A stretch of 64,000 bases of DNA from Platanthera guangdongensis (lineage: Eukaryota; Streptophyta; Magnoliopsida; Asparagales; Orchidaceae): positions 116,857,895-116,921,894 of the forward strand of contig CM077160.1 of the NCBI GenBank assembly GCA_039583875.1, in the 5' to 3' direction. Made by a program: the position numbers and the translations under genes. Position 1 is the stretch's first letter, and the number at the start of each line of letters is the position of its first letter. Positions 20,911 through 30,983 of the stretch are shown piece after piece. Below the pieces are notes generated by a model, which worked only from the letters and a program-made list of their open reading frames with translations, was not told the origin of the DNA and searched no databases.

Positions 20911-21711
20911 CTCCCCCAGGCGGGACGGAAGCTAGGCCATCGAGGTTGCGGCGCAGTACGCGACCACGAAGTTCTTCCCGGCAAAGAACCCACATAGGTC
21001 AGCCTCATGGCCCCCCAGGCTGGGCGGGCGGTAGCTCGCCTCGCTGAGCTGCACCAGCGAGAAGGGGATGTTGCCAAAATCCCCCTTGAAGAACAAGAAC
21101 TTCTTGAGCCAGTTATGACTCTTATTAACTGTCTCCCGCACCTTGAGGTAGGCGTTGGAGAAATAGGCGGTCCCGTCCCGGTTTGCGCGGAATGAGAATA
21201 ATTTGCGGAAGACCGCGAGACTGAACTCAACCCGCTCCTCCCGCAGGAAGCAGACGAACCCTACCATAACAACCACAGAGTTCGGGGTCATCTGGCCTAT
21301 GATGACACCAAAGTACTTCAGCACTTGACGCACTTCCGGCCATAGGGGAAGCCGAAGACCCACCTCAAAGTGAGCCAGAGGAATCGCGAGCTCGTCCATG
21401 GACAGATCATTGATCTTCTCCCCTTCCCCGGGTCGTCTCGCCAAAAATCCAGGCGGGACGTGATCGCCAAGAGCGTCTAAGTATTCGCGCTCTGAGATAA
21501 CGGCATGGGGGAAGTCATGCTTCGAGAAGGTCCAGGCGCATTTACTTCGCCCTTCCACATCGCCGCCACCGCCACCCATTCCGCAAAACGACCGCTGAGC
21601 GAGCGAGAAAGCTCCAGAAGGCGAGCGCGAGCCGGGCTTCGCAGAGAGCAGGAGAGGGGAAAGTGCTTTGAAGCGGTTGAAGGACAAGAACCGACAAGGC
21701 CTATTTATAGA

Positions 21712-21719
21712 AAGAAAGA
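21712..21719 (-). promoter_or_regulatory. Candidate TATA box of antisense ORF 2
   Basis: TATAAATA on the minus strand, 133 bp upstream of the ATG at 21579, with a TC-rich stretch (CTTTCTTTC) just before it. The same octamer precedes antisense ORF 1. Confidence 0.6.
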
Positions 21720-22252
21720 AAGAGCGGGAAAATTTCCCGCCGACAGTAAAGGTGCGTATAGCAAAATCAGGCCCGACGGTTCGACTTCCCGACCCGCAAC
21801 CGCACCGCCAAGACCATTCAGGAGCGGGTCTCGCCCGCCCCCATCCGCGCGAGGAACAAGCAGGCGAGTCATTGCCCGCACCTGCCCAGGATTCTGAGCA
21901 AGTCGGGGAGACCCTTAGCCGGCGAGCTCCTCGGCCCGCTCCTGCCAAAATCAGGATGGCGGGTTGAGCGAGTCCATCCTCTGACCCGCACTCGCCTGAG
22001 GAGGGTGGCAAGCGGAGGACGCGGGCACACTCGAGCCCGCTCTGCGGAGAATAAAGCAGCAACATGGTAAGAACGACATGCGTCAGAAATCAAAACCAAA
22101 CCCATAGGCGGGCGGGGAGAGTCGCAAATAGTTACAGATACAGAATAAGTCTTTGAAATAATAATACCCCCACCTCCCCGAGCGAGTTGACTCTAAGCAC
22201 AGACGCGGCCCGACCCAGCGATATTCCGCGAGCGGGGAGAAGAAAGCGTGGA
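21720..22252. other. Intergenic stretch between the two antisense genes of element A
   Basis: About 530 bp. It holds the region upstream of the ORF 2 TATA box and the 3' flank of ORF 1. It is rich in GAGCGGG/CCCGCTC words. A frame stays open across 22065-21579 but has no family signal. No other gene seen. Confidence 0.5.
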
Positions 22253-22678
22253 TCAGTACTGGATCCACTTCCATCTGCCCCGCCGTTGCGTTCCGGTTCG
22301 AGGCGGCACGCGAGGATAATGATAATCGCGCACCGCCACCAACTCCTGCTGGGACAGGCCAACTTGTTCCGAGGCACTCTTTAGACGCTCCTTGGACCGT
22401 GTGATGTGCACGCCGGGTGAAGTGACCTCGCCACCTTCTGCTGCACGCGGAGCCCCCTCCAAAGCTGCAAGCCGAGCCTCGGTCTCGTCCTTGTCTCGGT
22501 CGACCCTCTTGACGAGCTCCTGCAGCAGCAGGGTATGTTTTTGGAATAGCCGTGTCACCTGCCTCTTCATCCCCACCGCATCAGCCGGATCGCCCAGGTA
22601 ATCCGAAATGCCCTCCACGTTAGGCGGAGGAGAGTACCCTTCCCTCATCTCAGTTTCAGAGGAGATCGCGTTGTAGCC

Positions 22679-22739
22679 TGCAAAAAGGATATTTAGAGGG
22701 AACGGGCGAGAACAAGGCAAGCGCCGAGTACGAGCTTAC
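22679..22739 (-). other. Predicted intron in antisense ORF 1
   Basis: 61 bp, CCTG|GTAAGC to CCTTTTTGCAG|GCTAC on the minus strand. Splicing would give DDVPTPG-YNAISSE. Confidence 0.6.
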
Positions 22740-22967
22740 CAGGGGTTGGCACGTCATCCATACCGATGGAAGGACGAGAAGAGCCCGACGACCCTGAAAG
22801 GGCTCTCCCTCGAAGGCCTCAAGAGATTTTCCTAGCCCCGGGGGAACCGGCGAACGGGGAATATTCGGGGGTGGACGGTCCAGACCCGAGGGGCTAGCAA
22901 CCCTCTCAGACGACAAGGAAGGGGAGCGATCCTCCCCCCCGTCCCCCTCATCTTCACAAGGCAGTAC

Positions 22968-23022
22968 CTGCGAGACAAAGGATCAGAAATGTAGCAACAA
23001 GCCAGGAAGGGAGATCATGTAC
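22968..23022 (-). other. Predicted intron in antisense ORF 1
   Basis: 55 bp, GAG|GTACAT to CTTTGTCTCGCAG|GTACTG on the minus strand, joining VAPE to VLPCEDEG in frame. It is shorter than most plant introns, which lowers confidence. Confidence 0.5.
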
Positions 23023-23290
23023 CTCAGGAGCGACCTCGATGCCGACCGCTGAGATGGAACCCAGGAAGTTATTCGCCGGGGACCGCCTCACAATCTTTCC
23101 TTTTACTGGTCTAAAGAGAGGGTCGGGAGACCCACGCGCTAACCAGGGCGCGGCCTCGCGGGCCTCCTCCCGAGTCTTCTGGCCCGCGGCCGCCAGGCGG
23201 GCTCGCACCTCTTCGCTGACCAGCATCAAGAAGCCGCAGTCTGCTTGAAAAGACGAGATGAACTAGGAAGACCCCCCGGGCTCAGTGGCA

Positions 23291-23298
23291 TATTTATA
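23291..23298 (-). promoter_or_regulatory. Candidate TATA box of antisense ORF 1
   Basis: TATAAATA on the minus strand, 65 bp before the ATG at 23226 and about 115 bp inside the 3' LTR boundary. Confidence 0.6.
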
Positions 23299-23397
23299 GC
23301 CGAATAGTGGGGCCCCACCAGAAGATTCCCTGCCAGCTCAGCACAGTACTTGCCGAACACGTGGGTTGGATGGTTCTTTCCGAGCTTTATCAAGCTC

Positions 23398-23411
23398 AAA
23401 AAGAGCGGGGA
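23398..23411 (+). other. Polypurine tract of element A
   Basis: AAAAAGAGCGGGGA, 3 bp before the 3' LTR. Element B has GAAAAGAGCGGGGA at the same position. Confidence 0.8.
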
Positions 23412-23414
23412 TTG

Positions 23415-24289
23415 TGTACAATCCCGTGTTCGCCGAGCGGACACCGCCAGGACAACGACCCACGCCCAAGCAACAAGCGGACATGCGACAAGAGGTTGGT
23501 CCGCTCCCACTCAGTTCAATCGAGCGAGCCAGGCGAGACGACTCCTGGCCGCCAGCCCGCTCGACTCGCGATCTGCGACCCGCGATCTGCGAGCCGTTCC
23601 AATGGTCACCATGGCCGTCAGCCCGCTCCCTATCTGCGACTTGGCCGTCTGTCCGCCTCGGCAGAATTTCGGCGAGTCGCGACGACCCGGCTCGCGCTCG
23701 CCCAAGAGGGTCAGGCAAGCCGCTAGGGCCAGGTCGCGCCCGCCTCTCGCGGGGAGGGATTAGTGGCGAGCCGACCTCCTCATCCATAGATGGGGCCCAG
23801 TAGAAGCCCCGAGGAGGAATTACGTGGATGCCCTCCCAATGGGTGCGAATAGCTTCTCAGAACAGCGGAGCCACGTTGTTGGCAGACCAGGCCGGACTGC
23901 ACATAACCATTCAAAACAACGGAGTTTGGCTGTTGGCAGACCCGACCAAGGGCTTTTTGGTAATTTCAGGTCAATATTTTTGGTTATTGGCAGTTCAGAT
24001 TCTAAAAACTATAAATAAAACCTAATGGGGGCACCTCAGGAGAGGCGCTCATATTCTCTTGCTCCCCGGATTTAGTAGTACTTCCTGAGGTAGCATTAGC
24101 TTGGCCTGTGGCTAAGGAGGGGAAGTATTCTCTAGTCTTCCGGGTGTGTGGTGGGTCCTCCCCGCCGAGCCCCTTGGGTTAGTTTCTCTTTGTTTTCTCT
24201 GTCGTTTTGCTTGCAGGAGTGAAGTAGGTGCGAGGCCACCCCTTCCCCAAGGGTCGAACTCCACAGGAGACCAATTTTCGATTTCAACA
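23415..24289 (+). repeat. 3' LTR of element A
   Basis: 875 bp, TGTACAATCCC..GATTTCAACA, the partner of 5037-5912. TATAAATA at 24010-24017. Followed by the target duplication TATAC (24290-24294). Confidence 0.93.
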
Positions 24290-24294
24290 TATAC

Positions 24295-25620
24295 CTCCTT
24301 TCTTCGGTACACATTATACCAGACTTACACATTTACTATCCGAAATGGGATAGATAATACCTGCATCAAGCCATTTAATTATTTCTTTCATTACTACTTC
24401 CTTCATTGGGGGACTAAGCCTACATTGATGTTCCACAGATCCATTTGATTCATCTTCTAGTAAGATCTCATGCATACAAATAGATGGGCTAATCCCCCTA
24501 ATGTTGGCAAGGGTCCATCTCATAGCCCCGTTAAATTCTTGTAAGACTTCAATTAATTTCTATTCATTTTCATGGTTTAAGAAAGCATCAATGATGATCG
24601 GTATGGTGTTATCTTTCCCAAGAAAACATACTTTAAATATTTGGGTAGAGGTTTTAATTCTAACTTGGGGGGATCAAGAATGGATGGTTTAATGATTTTA
24701 AGTTCACTTGATCTATATAACGCTTCAAATTTCCTATCAAATGGTAACCTCCTATATGAATCAAGAGCCTTAACACATTCCTCCATTTCTAAATCTTCAT
24801 CTCATTCTTCATTAGTTAAAATTTTTATAAGTTGTTGCTCTAAATCATCCTTATCATGCATTATTTGGCTAGACACCTCTATTTCTTCAATAAAAAAACA
24901 TTCCTTTTTATCGTTCGAAAATTTAATAGTTTTAAGAATGTTGAATGTTACTTCTTCATCGTTAACTCTCATTATTAATTCACCTTTTTGAACATCTATA
25001 TGCCTCCTCCCCGTCGCTAAGAATGGTCTTCCTAGAATAATTGGTACATCCATATCTTTATTCATGTCTAGAACAACAAAATCGGCTGGGAAAATAAATT
25101 TTTCTACCCTAACCAATACATCTTTGACAATTCTCTTAGGAAATGCTAAGGATCTATCGACCAGTTGAAGAGTATGACATGTTGGAGCAATCTTTCCGAG
25201 ACCTAATTTCGTATAAATAGATAGTTATATTAAGTTTATACTAGCGCCCAAATCACATAGTGCTCTTCCGAAAAATTTCACTCCTATTGAACATGGTATT
25301 GTAAAGCTTCCGAATTTTTTTTAAGTTTTGGAGGTAATTTCTTTTGTAGTATTGCGCTACATTCTTCCATTAATGTCATGATTTCTTTATCTACAAATTT
25401 TCTCTTCTTTGATAAAATATCTTTCATAAACTTAACATAACTTGACATTTGTTCTAATGCCTCGGCGAATGGAATATTTATAGTAACTTCTTGAAAATAT
25501 CCATAAATTTCTAAAACAGTTTATCAAGCTTAGTCTTTGCTAGCCTAGATGGAAATGGTGGTAGAGGATAAATAATTTCTTTCTTTTTTATTAATGGGTT
25601 GTTCAATTTCAACTACCTCT
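24295..25620 (-). pseudogene. Athila protease and start of RT
   Basis: Minus strand, upstream part of the Athila pol. The protease region near 25240 has [10 protein letters not shown], then VRVEKFIFPADFVVLDMNKD and PIILGRPFLATGRRHID (25116-24960). The RT start, NIRGISPSICMHEILLE, EHQCRLSPPMKEVV and DAGIIYPISDSKCVSLV, runs to 24314, then VPKKGG up to 24295. Downstream RT resumes at 5036, past element A, with ITIVKNDNNELIP. Several stops and shifts (for example near 25220 and 25320) make it dead. Confidence 0.88.
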
Positions 25621-27118
25621 AACTCCTTATTTTTATAGGCTTTTCTCCTTGTGATTCACTCGTTTTAATTTTTTTCTCTCTTTTCTCCTCCTCCCTCACA
25701 TTTTCTAACAACTCATCCCCACTCAAAATTTCTACTCCACTCCTTAAGGCGATAGCTTTGCAATGGTTATTTTGTTCATCTCTTTTGGGATTAGTTGTAG
25801 TGTCAGAAGGTAATGAACTCATTGGCCTTTCACTTAATGAATTTGCAAGTTGACCTGAGGTTGTTTCTAAAGAGCTTAAGGAAGATTCAATGCTTACCAT
25901 TCTAGATTCATTCTTTTGAAATATTTCTAAAATATATTCATCAGTAAATTTTCTAGGGTTCACTTGGTTATTAGGTGGATTACTTTGAATTGAGTTTGTA
26001 TTTTGATTAAATTCGGGTGGTTGATTCATTCCTTGATTTTTTTTCCATGAGAAATTTGGATAATTTCGCCACTCAGGATGATAGTGATTTGCGAAACCTG
26101 GTGGTACTTGTCTTTGTTGCCCCCACATAATTTTCTTCCTCAGTGATTTGATTAAGTTGTTCTACAGTGAGCAGGGCACTAGGTGTAGTGGTAGATAAAG
26201 AATCTAACCTCTTATTAATCAAGTTAAATTGAGAAGTCATTTGAGCGGCCAAAGATGTGATTTGGTCCACTTGATGGACTCCCACCAAATTACTATTCCT
26301 TTGTCTTTCATAAGCTTGATAGTTATTTGATGTAAGATCTTCTAATATAACATAAGCGTCTTCAAGATATTTCTTCATTAAGGAGCCTCCCGTGGCTCCG
26401 TCAATTAAAATCATAGTTGCAGTTTATAACCCATTATAAAAAGTAGAAACTTGTTGGTGTTGGGCTAACCCGTTGAGCGGACATTTCCTTAGTAGCTCTT
26501 TAAAACGCTCTCAAGCATCATAAATAGTTTCCCCATGATTTTTCATAAACATAGTTATGTCCCTAATCAGTTTAACAGTCTTCGAGGGTGGGAAATATTT
26601 ATTTAAGAATTTATCAACTAGTTCCCATGTAGTGACAACGTCACGTGGTAATGAGTGTAACCAGTCTTTACTCTTCCCTCTAAAGAAAATGAAAATAGCC
26701 TTAATAGAATAGCTTCTTCAGACGCACCGTTAACCTTGAACATGTCACATATTGTTAAGAAGGTCCATAAGTGAGTATTTACATCTTCATGATTGAGACC
26801 CCCAAACTTATTATATTATACTTGTTGCATAATCAATGGGTCCATTTTGAAATTGTTGGCTTTGATAGCAGGTCGAGCTATACTTGAATCCAAACCTCCT
26901 CTAAAATGTATGTTATAGTCTTGACATATCATTCGTGGCGCAACAGGTTGAACATTTTTTTCAGCTAGACTCTCATTATTATTCATGTTATCTTGTGCGT
27001 TATTATTCATCTCAGGATGAATAATATTGATTGTTCTAAAAATTCTTCGGTTTTGTCTATAAGTGCGTTCAATTTCAGAATTCAACGGTAACAATTCAAT
27101 ATCTTTATATCTGGACAT
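25619..27118 (-). pseudogene. gag: Athila gag
   Basis: Minus-strand ATG at 27118 (MSRYKDIELLPLNSEIERTY). After a stop at 26816 the frame continues with the family's core: YNKFGGLNHEDVNTHL, MFKVNGASEEAILLRLFSFS, GKSKDWLHSLP, WELVDKFLNKYFPPSKT and RFKELLRKCPLNGL. Then come GATGGSLMKKYLEDAYVILE and a linker with RSGVEILSGDELLENV. At least three in-frame stops and one shift near 26130 are present. Gag would form the particle that packages element RNA. Confidence 0.87.
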
Positions 27119-27230
27119 ACACAAAATAGAATTCCAAATAGATAAGTAAAAATACAAATAGAATACTTGATCTCTAAATACTTAGGATTTTCTAATATTG
27201 CAAGAAATGAACACTAAATTTGTATCACCT

Positions 27231-27247
27231 CCCCGACAACGACGCCA
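27231..27247 (-). other. Primer-binding site of the Athila
   Basis: On the minus strand TGGCGTCGTTGTCGGGG, close to the TGGCGCCGTTGCCGGGG site usual in Athila elements (C to T changes). It is preceded by the short TTTT spacer typical after the LTR. Confidence 0.85.
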
Positions 27248-27253
27248 AAAACT

Positions 27254-28615
27254 TGATACGTCTGAAATAGATTTACGTAATAACACAAGTGCACATGCCG
27301 AATCAAGTAATATAAAGTGAGAAAAGATCATTCCATCGAAGAAATGACTAATTTAGCGCTTGCAAGTTCTAACTTTTCTATAAATTCAAGCAGAATGATT
27401 AAAAGTGAATTTGGATTAAGGACAATTTAAAAAAAAGTCAAAATTTAAACAAAATAATGCTTAGAAATACTTTTATCAAGATAGAGAAATAGTCTCGTAT
27501 GTTGATTTCCTTCGCCTATTACGATGAGGTTTTAGAGTGATCTTTTATGAAATGATTAATTACTATCCTGCAACAATTTGAAAGTGGAAGTCATCATCTC
27601 TCGATCTCAGAAATCCGTTTATCTTAATTCCCCTAGTTATCTCTAACTTAGGTAGACCGAGAATAACATAAAACACTCAAATCAATGTTGCTAGCACAAG
27701 ATGAAATCTCTTTCTTTCTTTATGTTATGTTGAAATTTATGTTACATTTATGTCACTTCTCTCTCGAATCTTGCAGCGCAGTATAAAGATGTAATTTTGG
27801 CTAAAGATTTACACGACCCATCTCTCGAATCTCACCGTGTAAAATAAAGGATTCAACCCTAAAACACGTAACTGCACTCTCGAATCTCGGCACGTAAGTT
27901 AGAAGAGGAATACTTGATCCAAAAATTCCACAAAATAGAATATAAAAACCAACAAGGATAGGTTTTCAGACAATCATAAAAGAAAAATTACATTCATCAC
28001 ATCACAATAAGTCAAAGTACTCTCAACGTACAAAACTAAGAAATTTAATTCATGCTTGAAGGATGAAACCACACAACAAGAAATATCTTACTATACATAC
28101 TTTTAGAAATGTAAACGCTGTAGGAATTTTCATTCAGAATCCGCTTTAGAGCCTTCTTCCTTCCTGCTGGTGCTTCTAAACCCTAGCAGTTCTTCTTCCT
28201 CTCCAAGATGATGGCTTTAAAATCTCTCTCTCCAATGAATTTTTAATCTCCCCTTTAGATATGAGATTCTAATCTTAAAAACATGCAGCCATCTCCCAAT
28301 AGATGCCTCATTCCAATTTTGTTTTTGGTGTAAAATTCGAATTTTAAATTTAAAATCAGTTCAGAAGTTATTGCAACAACTTTTTCAGGTTGTTGCAACA
28401 ACCTGCACAGGACAAAAATAAGTCCAACTATACTTCTCCGGATCGATTTCTTCAGGATTTCTAGCAAGAAAACATAGAAAAATTAAACATATTAACCACA
28501 AACAAAATAGATATGTATTACTTATATTTTTACTTATTTAATTGATTTTTTTCTCAATAAGATGAATATTAAAACAGAATAAAGCACTAGATAACTTCTT
28601 TTTGGGAAGTTATCA
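27254..28615 (-). repeat. 5' LTR of the Athila
   Basis: About 1.36 kb. On the minus strand it starts TGATAACTTCCCAAAAAG at 28615 and ends ACGTATCA at 27254, just before the primer site. The start contains an inverted pair GATAACTTC..GAAGTTATC. The 3' LTR is outside the window. Confidence 0.85.
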
Positions 28616-28852
28616 AATTGATCGGAAGAACACTACAAACACCTAGCTATACTCGCGACTACCTTGGCCTCTCTAGCATCAGTCCGCTCTGAGCCCCATG
28701 TTCATCCAATATCTCGACAACACAGATGCTTCTCTTTGCTAGTGCCTCCACAGTTCTCAAACCAACAGAAGTCTTACACATAGAAGTGTATGGCCCAACT
28801 ATAATGGCCTTCTCGCCTGTATTACTTAGAGTTGCTTTTTGAGGTTGCTCCT
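28616..28852. other. Short spacer between the Athila LTR and element D
   Basis: 237 bp not assigned. On the minus strand a stretch reads without stops (for example GEKAIIVGPYTSMCKTSVGL) from about 28850 to 28665 and could be a fragment of a coding sequence. I do not recognise it. Confidence 0.35.
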
Positions 28853-28998
28853 TGTTGGGTACATTGGTCTAAATGTACCTGATTTGAAGAAGCCTCACCC
28901 AACTCAATGATATACATCAAAATGTATTTGATGTGTTTTGAGTTTACTTGTGCAGGCTAAGTATTTGCAGGTAAGAAGAAAAAGTTTCTAAGTCCATG

Positions 28999-29885
28999 TG
29001 TCGACACCCAGAGGGAAAGTGTCGACACTTAAGAAGACTTGTGTCGACACCCAGGCAAGCAGTGTCGACACTTGGAGTCATTGTGTCGACACCAGGGATG
29101 CTGAGTCGACACCAGACAGAAAGTGTCGACACAAGGAGCTGTGTCGACACTTAGTGAAGAAAAGACAGTGAAACTGTGTCGACACTTAGCAGTTGTGTCG
29201 ACACCCAGAAAAACTGTGTCTACATCAGAAAGTGTCGACACTTGGAGTCTGTGTCGACACTCAGCAAAAGTCTGCAGAGACTAAGTACAAGTGTCGACAC
29301 CCAGAACAATGTGTCGACACTCAACAGAAGAGTCAACACTTGAAGCAAGTGTCGACACCCAGAATAATGTGTCGACACTTAGCTGAAGACTCAACACTTG
29401 AAGAAAGTGTCGACACAAGGAGCTGTGTCGACACTTAGCAAAGATTAGCAAAGTTCAAGAATATTCTAAGTACAAGTGTCGACACTAAGGGGATGTGTCG
29501 ACACTCAGCTGAAGTCTCGACAGAAGAAGGATGTGTCGACACAAGGAGCTGTGTCGATACTCAACAAGTATCAACACTGAAGACATGTGTCGACACCAAG
29601 AAGCAGTGTCGACACTTAACAGTTTCAACACATGAAGATGTGTCGACACAAAGGAGATATGTCGACACTTAGAAGAATTCAGCAAAATTCTGAAGTACAA
29701 GTACTTGTGTCGACACTCAATTTCAGTGTCGACATATGAAGAAGAAGTAGTGTCGAGATACAAAATCTACAACACAAGGAGTTGTGTCGACACCTTGTAG
29801 ACTAGTGTCGACACTTAGACAACTTGTGTCGACACTTGGTCTATAAGTGTCGACACTTAAAGACAGAAAGTCTCGACACTTAAAG
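28999..29885. repeat. GTGTCGACAC palindrome array in element D 5' LTR
   Basis: By my count about 28 perfect copies of the 10-bp palindrome GTGTCGACAC and about 10 one- or two-base variants (GTCAACAC, GTCGATAC, GTCTCGAC) in 0.9 kb, at irregular spacing of roughly 15-40 bp. Many continue as ..ACACTTAG or ..ACACCCAG. The same array is in the 3' LTR (39973-40860). Frames reading VDT/CRH repeats across it on both strands are by-products, not proteins. Confidence 0.95.
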
Positions 29886-30013
29886 ACAGTTACAGAATTT
29901 TCAAGAACTGACTGGATGACTTGACAGCTGTCATTCCAGCCGGTCTACAACACCTGTCAGAGTTGTCAGAATTCAGTTATGAACCGGACCAGCCGGTTAC
30001 CATGAAGAAGGCC

Positions 30014-30021
30014 TATAAATA
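30014..30021 (+). promoter_or_regulatory. TATA box of element D 5' LTR
   Basis: TATAAATA about 125 bp after the last palindrome of the array, in GGCCTATAAATAGGC, which is itself palindromic. The copy in the 3' LTR is at 40990-40997. Confidence 0.8.
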
Positions 30022-30470
30022 GGCTTATACAGTCTACAGAAACTATTGTTGGGATTGATGAAGTGGTTCAAGTGATCATTCACAAGAGAAACACACAAGA
30101 AGATCTAGCTTTCAAGTGAAGATCTAAGAAGTTGGAGAGAGAGAGCTCCATCCAAGAAATCAGTTGTTGGAACCAGACTGAGAAGAAGGGTTCAGATTTA
30201 TTCTGAATATTAAGTAGCAGAGATCAAGGATCAACTGCAGAAGGAGTCAATCTTATTGAGTTCTACTTTCAAGAAGCTTTGAAGAAAGCTAAGTCAGATT
30301 GATTTCAGCTGAGTTCTTCCAAGAACTCATCAAGAAACTAACATCTCATCTCTCTATTCTCTGAGTTGTTGAGTATATACTTTTGTATTCATTTTTATCT
30401 TGTAGGATCCTTTGGATCTGAGTCTTGTAAGCCTGTAATTATAAAGGCTGAGGGTAGGAGAGTTTTATCT

Positions 30471-30569
30471 CTGAGTGTAGGCCTTGGTGGCTGAGTGTAT
30501 GCCTTGGTGGCTGAGTGTAGGCCTTGGTGGCCGAGTGTAGGCCTTTGTGGCTGAGTGTAGGCTTTGTGG
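30471..30569 (+). repeat. 20-bp tandem repeat in element D 5' LTR
   Basis: Five copies of CTGAGTGTAGGCCTTGGTGG with few changes, the last one base short. They lie downstream of the TATA box, so in the transcribed part. The copy in the 3' LTR is at 41449-41547. Confidence 0.9.
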
Positions 30570-30880
30570 AAAAGCTGAGTTGTAGGGCCTTGGGCCTGAG
30601 GTGTAGGAGCCTGTTTTGGGTTCTGAGTTAGTGGAGAAGTTTGGCCGAATCTTGTACACTGCTAGATAGGCGAAGGGGGAAAGTGGATGTACCCAAAGCT
30701 TGGGGAATCACTATAAATCTCTGTGTCTACTGTGTGTTTGTGGATTGCTGTGATTGGTGAATGTGTGCTGTGATAGATTAGATATAATTCTGTGATATTA
30801 TCTGTTTGCTGCCTAAAAAGTTAAAAAGATTCAAGTCACCTATTCACCCCCCTAGGTGTTTAGGTACTATAACTTTCAAG

Positions 30881-30891
30881 TGGTATCAGAG
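30881..30891 (+). other. Primer-binding site of element D
   Basis: TGGTATCAGAG, initiator-Met tRNA complement, 2 bp after the LTR end. Confidence 0.93.
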
Positions 30892-30983
30892 GGAGGTTAC
30901 TCAAAAAAGGACATAACTGTCTGAGTTGATCCTGTTGGCAGATTCAGTCTAAGTCAATAACAGAATCAAGAAAATCAAGAACT

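Larger units (their letters stand above)
19713..21579 (-). pseudogene. Antisense ORF 2 of Tat element A (plant 'gypsy-type transposon' domain), three exons
   Basis: It runs opposite to gag-pol. ATG at 21579 (MGGGGGDVEG) follows a minus-strand TATAAATA at 21712-21719. Exon 1 (21579-20911) encodes a domain like the Pfam 'putative gypsy type transposon' family: LAHFEVGLRLPLWPEVRQVL, FGVIIGQMTPNSV, YFSNAYLKVRETVNKSHNWL and KFLFFKGDF. Intron-like gaps with GT..AG ends and a pyrimidine tract lie at 20845-20910 (GTTAGT..TTGGCAG) and 20010-20076 (GTACGT..TTTCTCAG). Exon 2 holds a basic segment (PAKKRSGRE, GQKKGKAP) and a Glu/Lys/Ala-rich coiled coil (DEKEEARKLAQEDADLQRKR). Exon 3 (20009-19713) ends ..GVVPSRAGPRG. 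Frameshifts near 20950 and in exon 2 (near 20500) break this copy. Antisense ORFs at this place are known in Tat elements; their role is not. Confidence 0.75.
22253..23226 (-). pseudogene. Antisense ORF 1 of Tat element A, three exons
   Basis: Minus-strand ATG at 23226 (MLVSEEVRARLAAAG) lies 65 bp after TATAAATA (23298-23291). Exon 1 ends ..GIEVAPE at 23023. A 55-bp gap with GTACAT..TCTCGCAG ends (22968-23022) leads to exon 2 (acidic CEDEGDGGED, then Pro/Ser-rich). A 61-bp gap GTAAGC..TTTTTGCAG (22679-22739) leads to exon 3: GYNAISSETEMREG, then a probable coiled coil (VGMKRQVTRLFQKHTLLLQE; RDKDETEARLAALEG; SEQVGLSQQELVAV), ending at 22253. Exon 2 needs a one-base shift near 22790 to join exon 3, so this copy is damaged. 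I do not recognise a named family. Position and strand match the antisense ORFs reported for Tat elements. Confidence 0.65.
5037..24289 (+). mobile_element. Tat-clade Ty3 element 'A', complete, with two nested insertions
   Basis: The element runs from LTR start TGTACAACCCC (5037) to LTR end TTTCAACA (24289). It is flanked by the 5-bp target duplication TATAC (5032-5036 and 24290-24294). Order on the plus strand: LTR, primer site, gag-protease, RT, RNase H, a second (archaeal-type) RNase H, integrase, tandem repeats, two antisense genes, purine tract, LTR. The second RNase H and the antisense ORFs downstream of pol are known marks of the Tat clade. It sits inside the RT of a minus-strand Athila. 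Its own RT is split by a solo LTR (8551-10049) and a copia (10121-15261); without these it is about 12.6 kb. Coding parts carry several stops and frameshifts, so this copy is dead. Confidence 0.95.
28853..30878 (+). repeat. 5' LTR of element D
   Basis: TGTTGGGTACATTGG..CACCCCCCTAGG..AACTTTCA. U3 is filled by the GTGTCGACAC array (28999-29885). TATAAATA at 30014-30021. A five-copy 20-bp repeat lies at 30471-30569. A pyrimidine/CCCCCC tract lies just before the end. Confidence 0.95.

Noticed and set aside
29193..29438. Cysteine-rich repeat protein (CRHPE, VDT units) in the element D LTR and again at 40169-40414
   Set aside because: It is the translation of the GTGTCGACAC array in U3, with no start context and no similarity to a protein family.
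28999..29885. CRISPR-like array
   Set aside because: The repeated word is only 10 bp, spacing is irregular, there are no unique spacers of equal length, and it lies within an LTR of a eukaryotic element.
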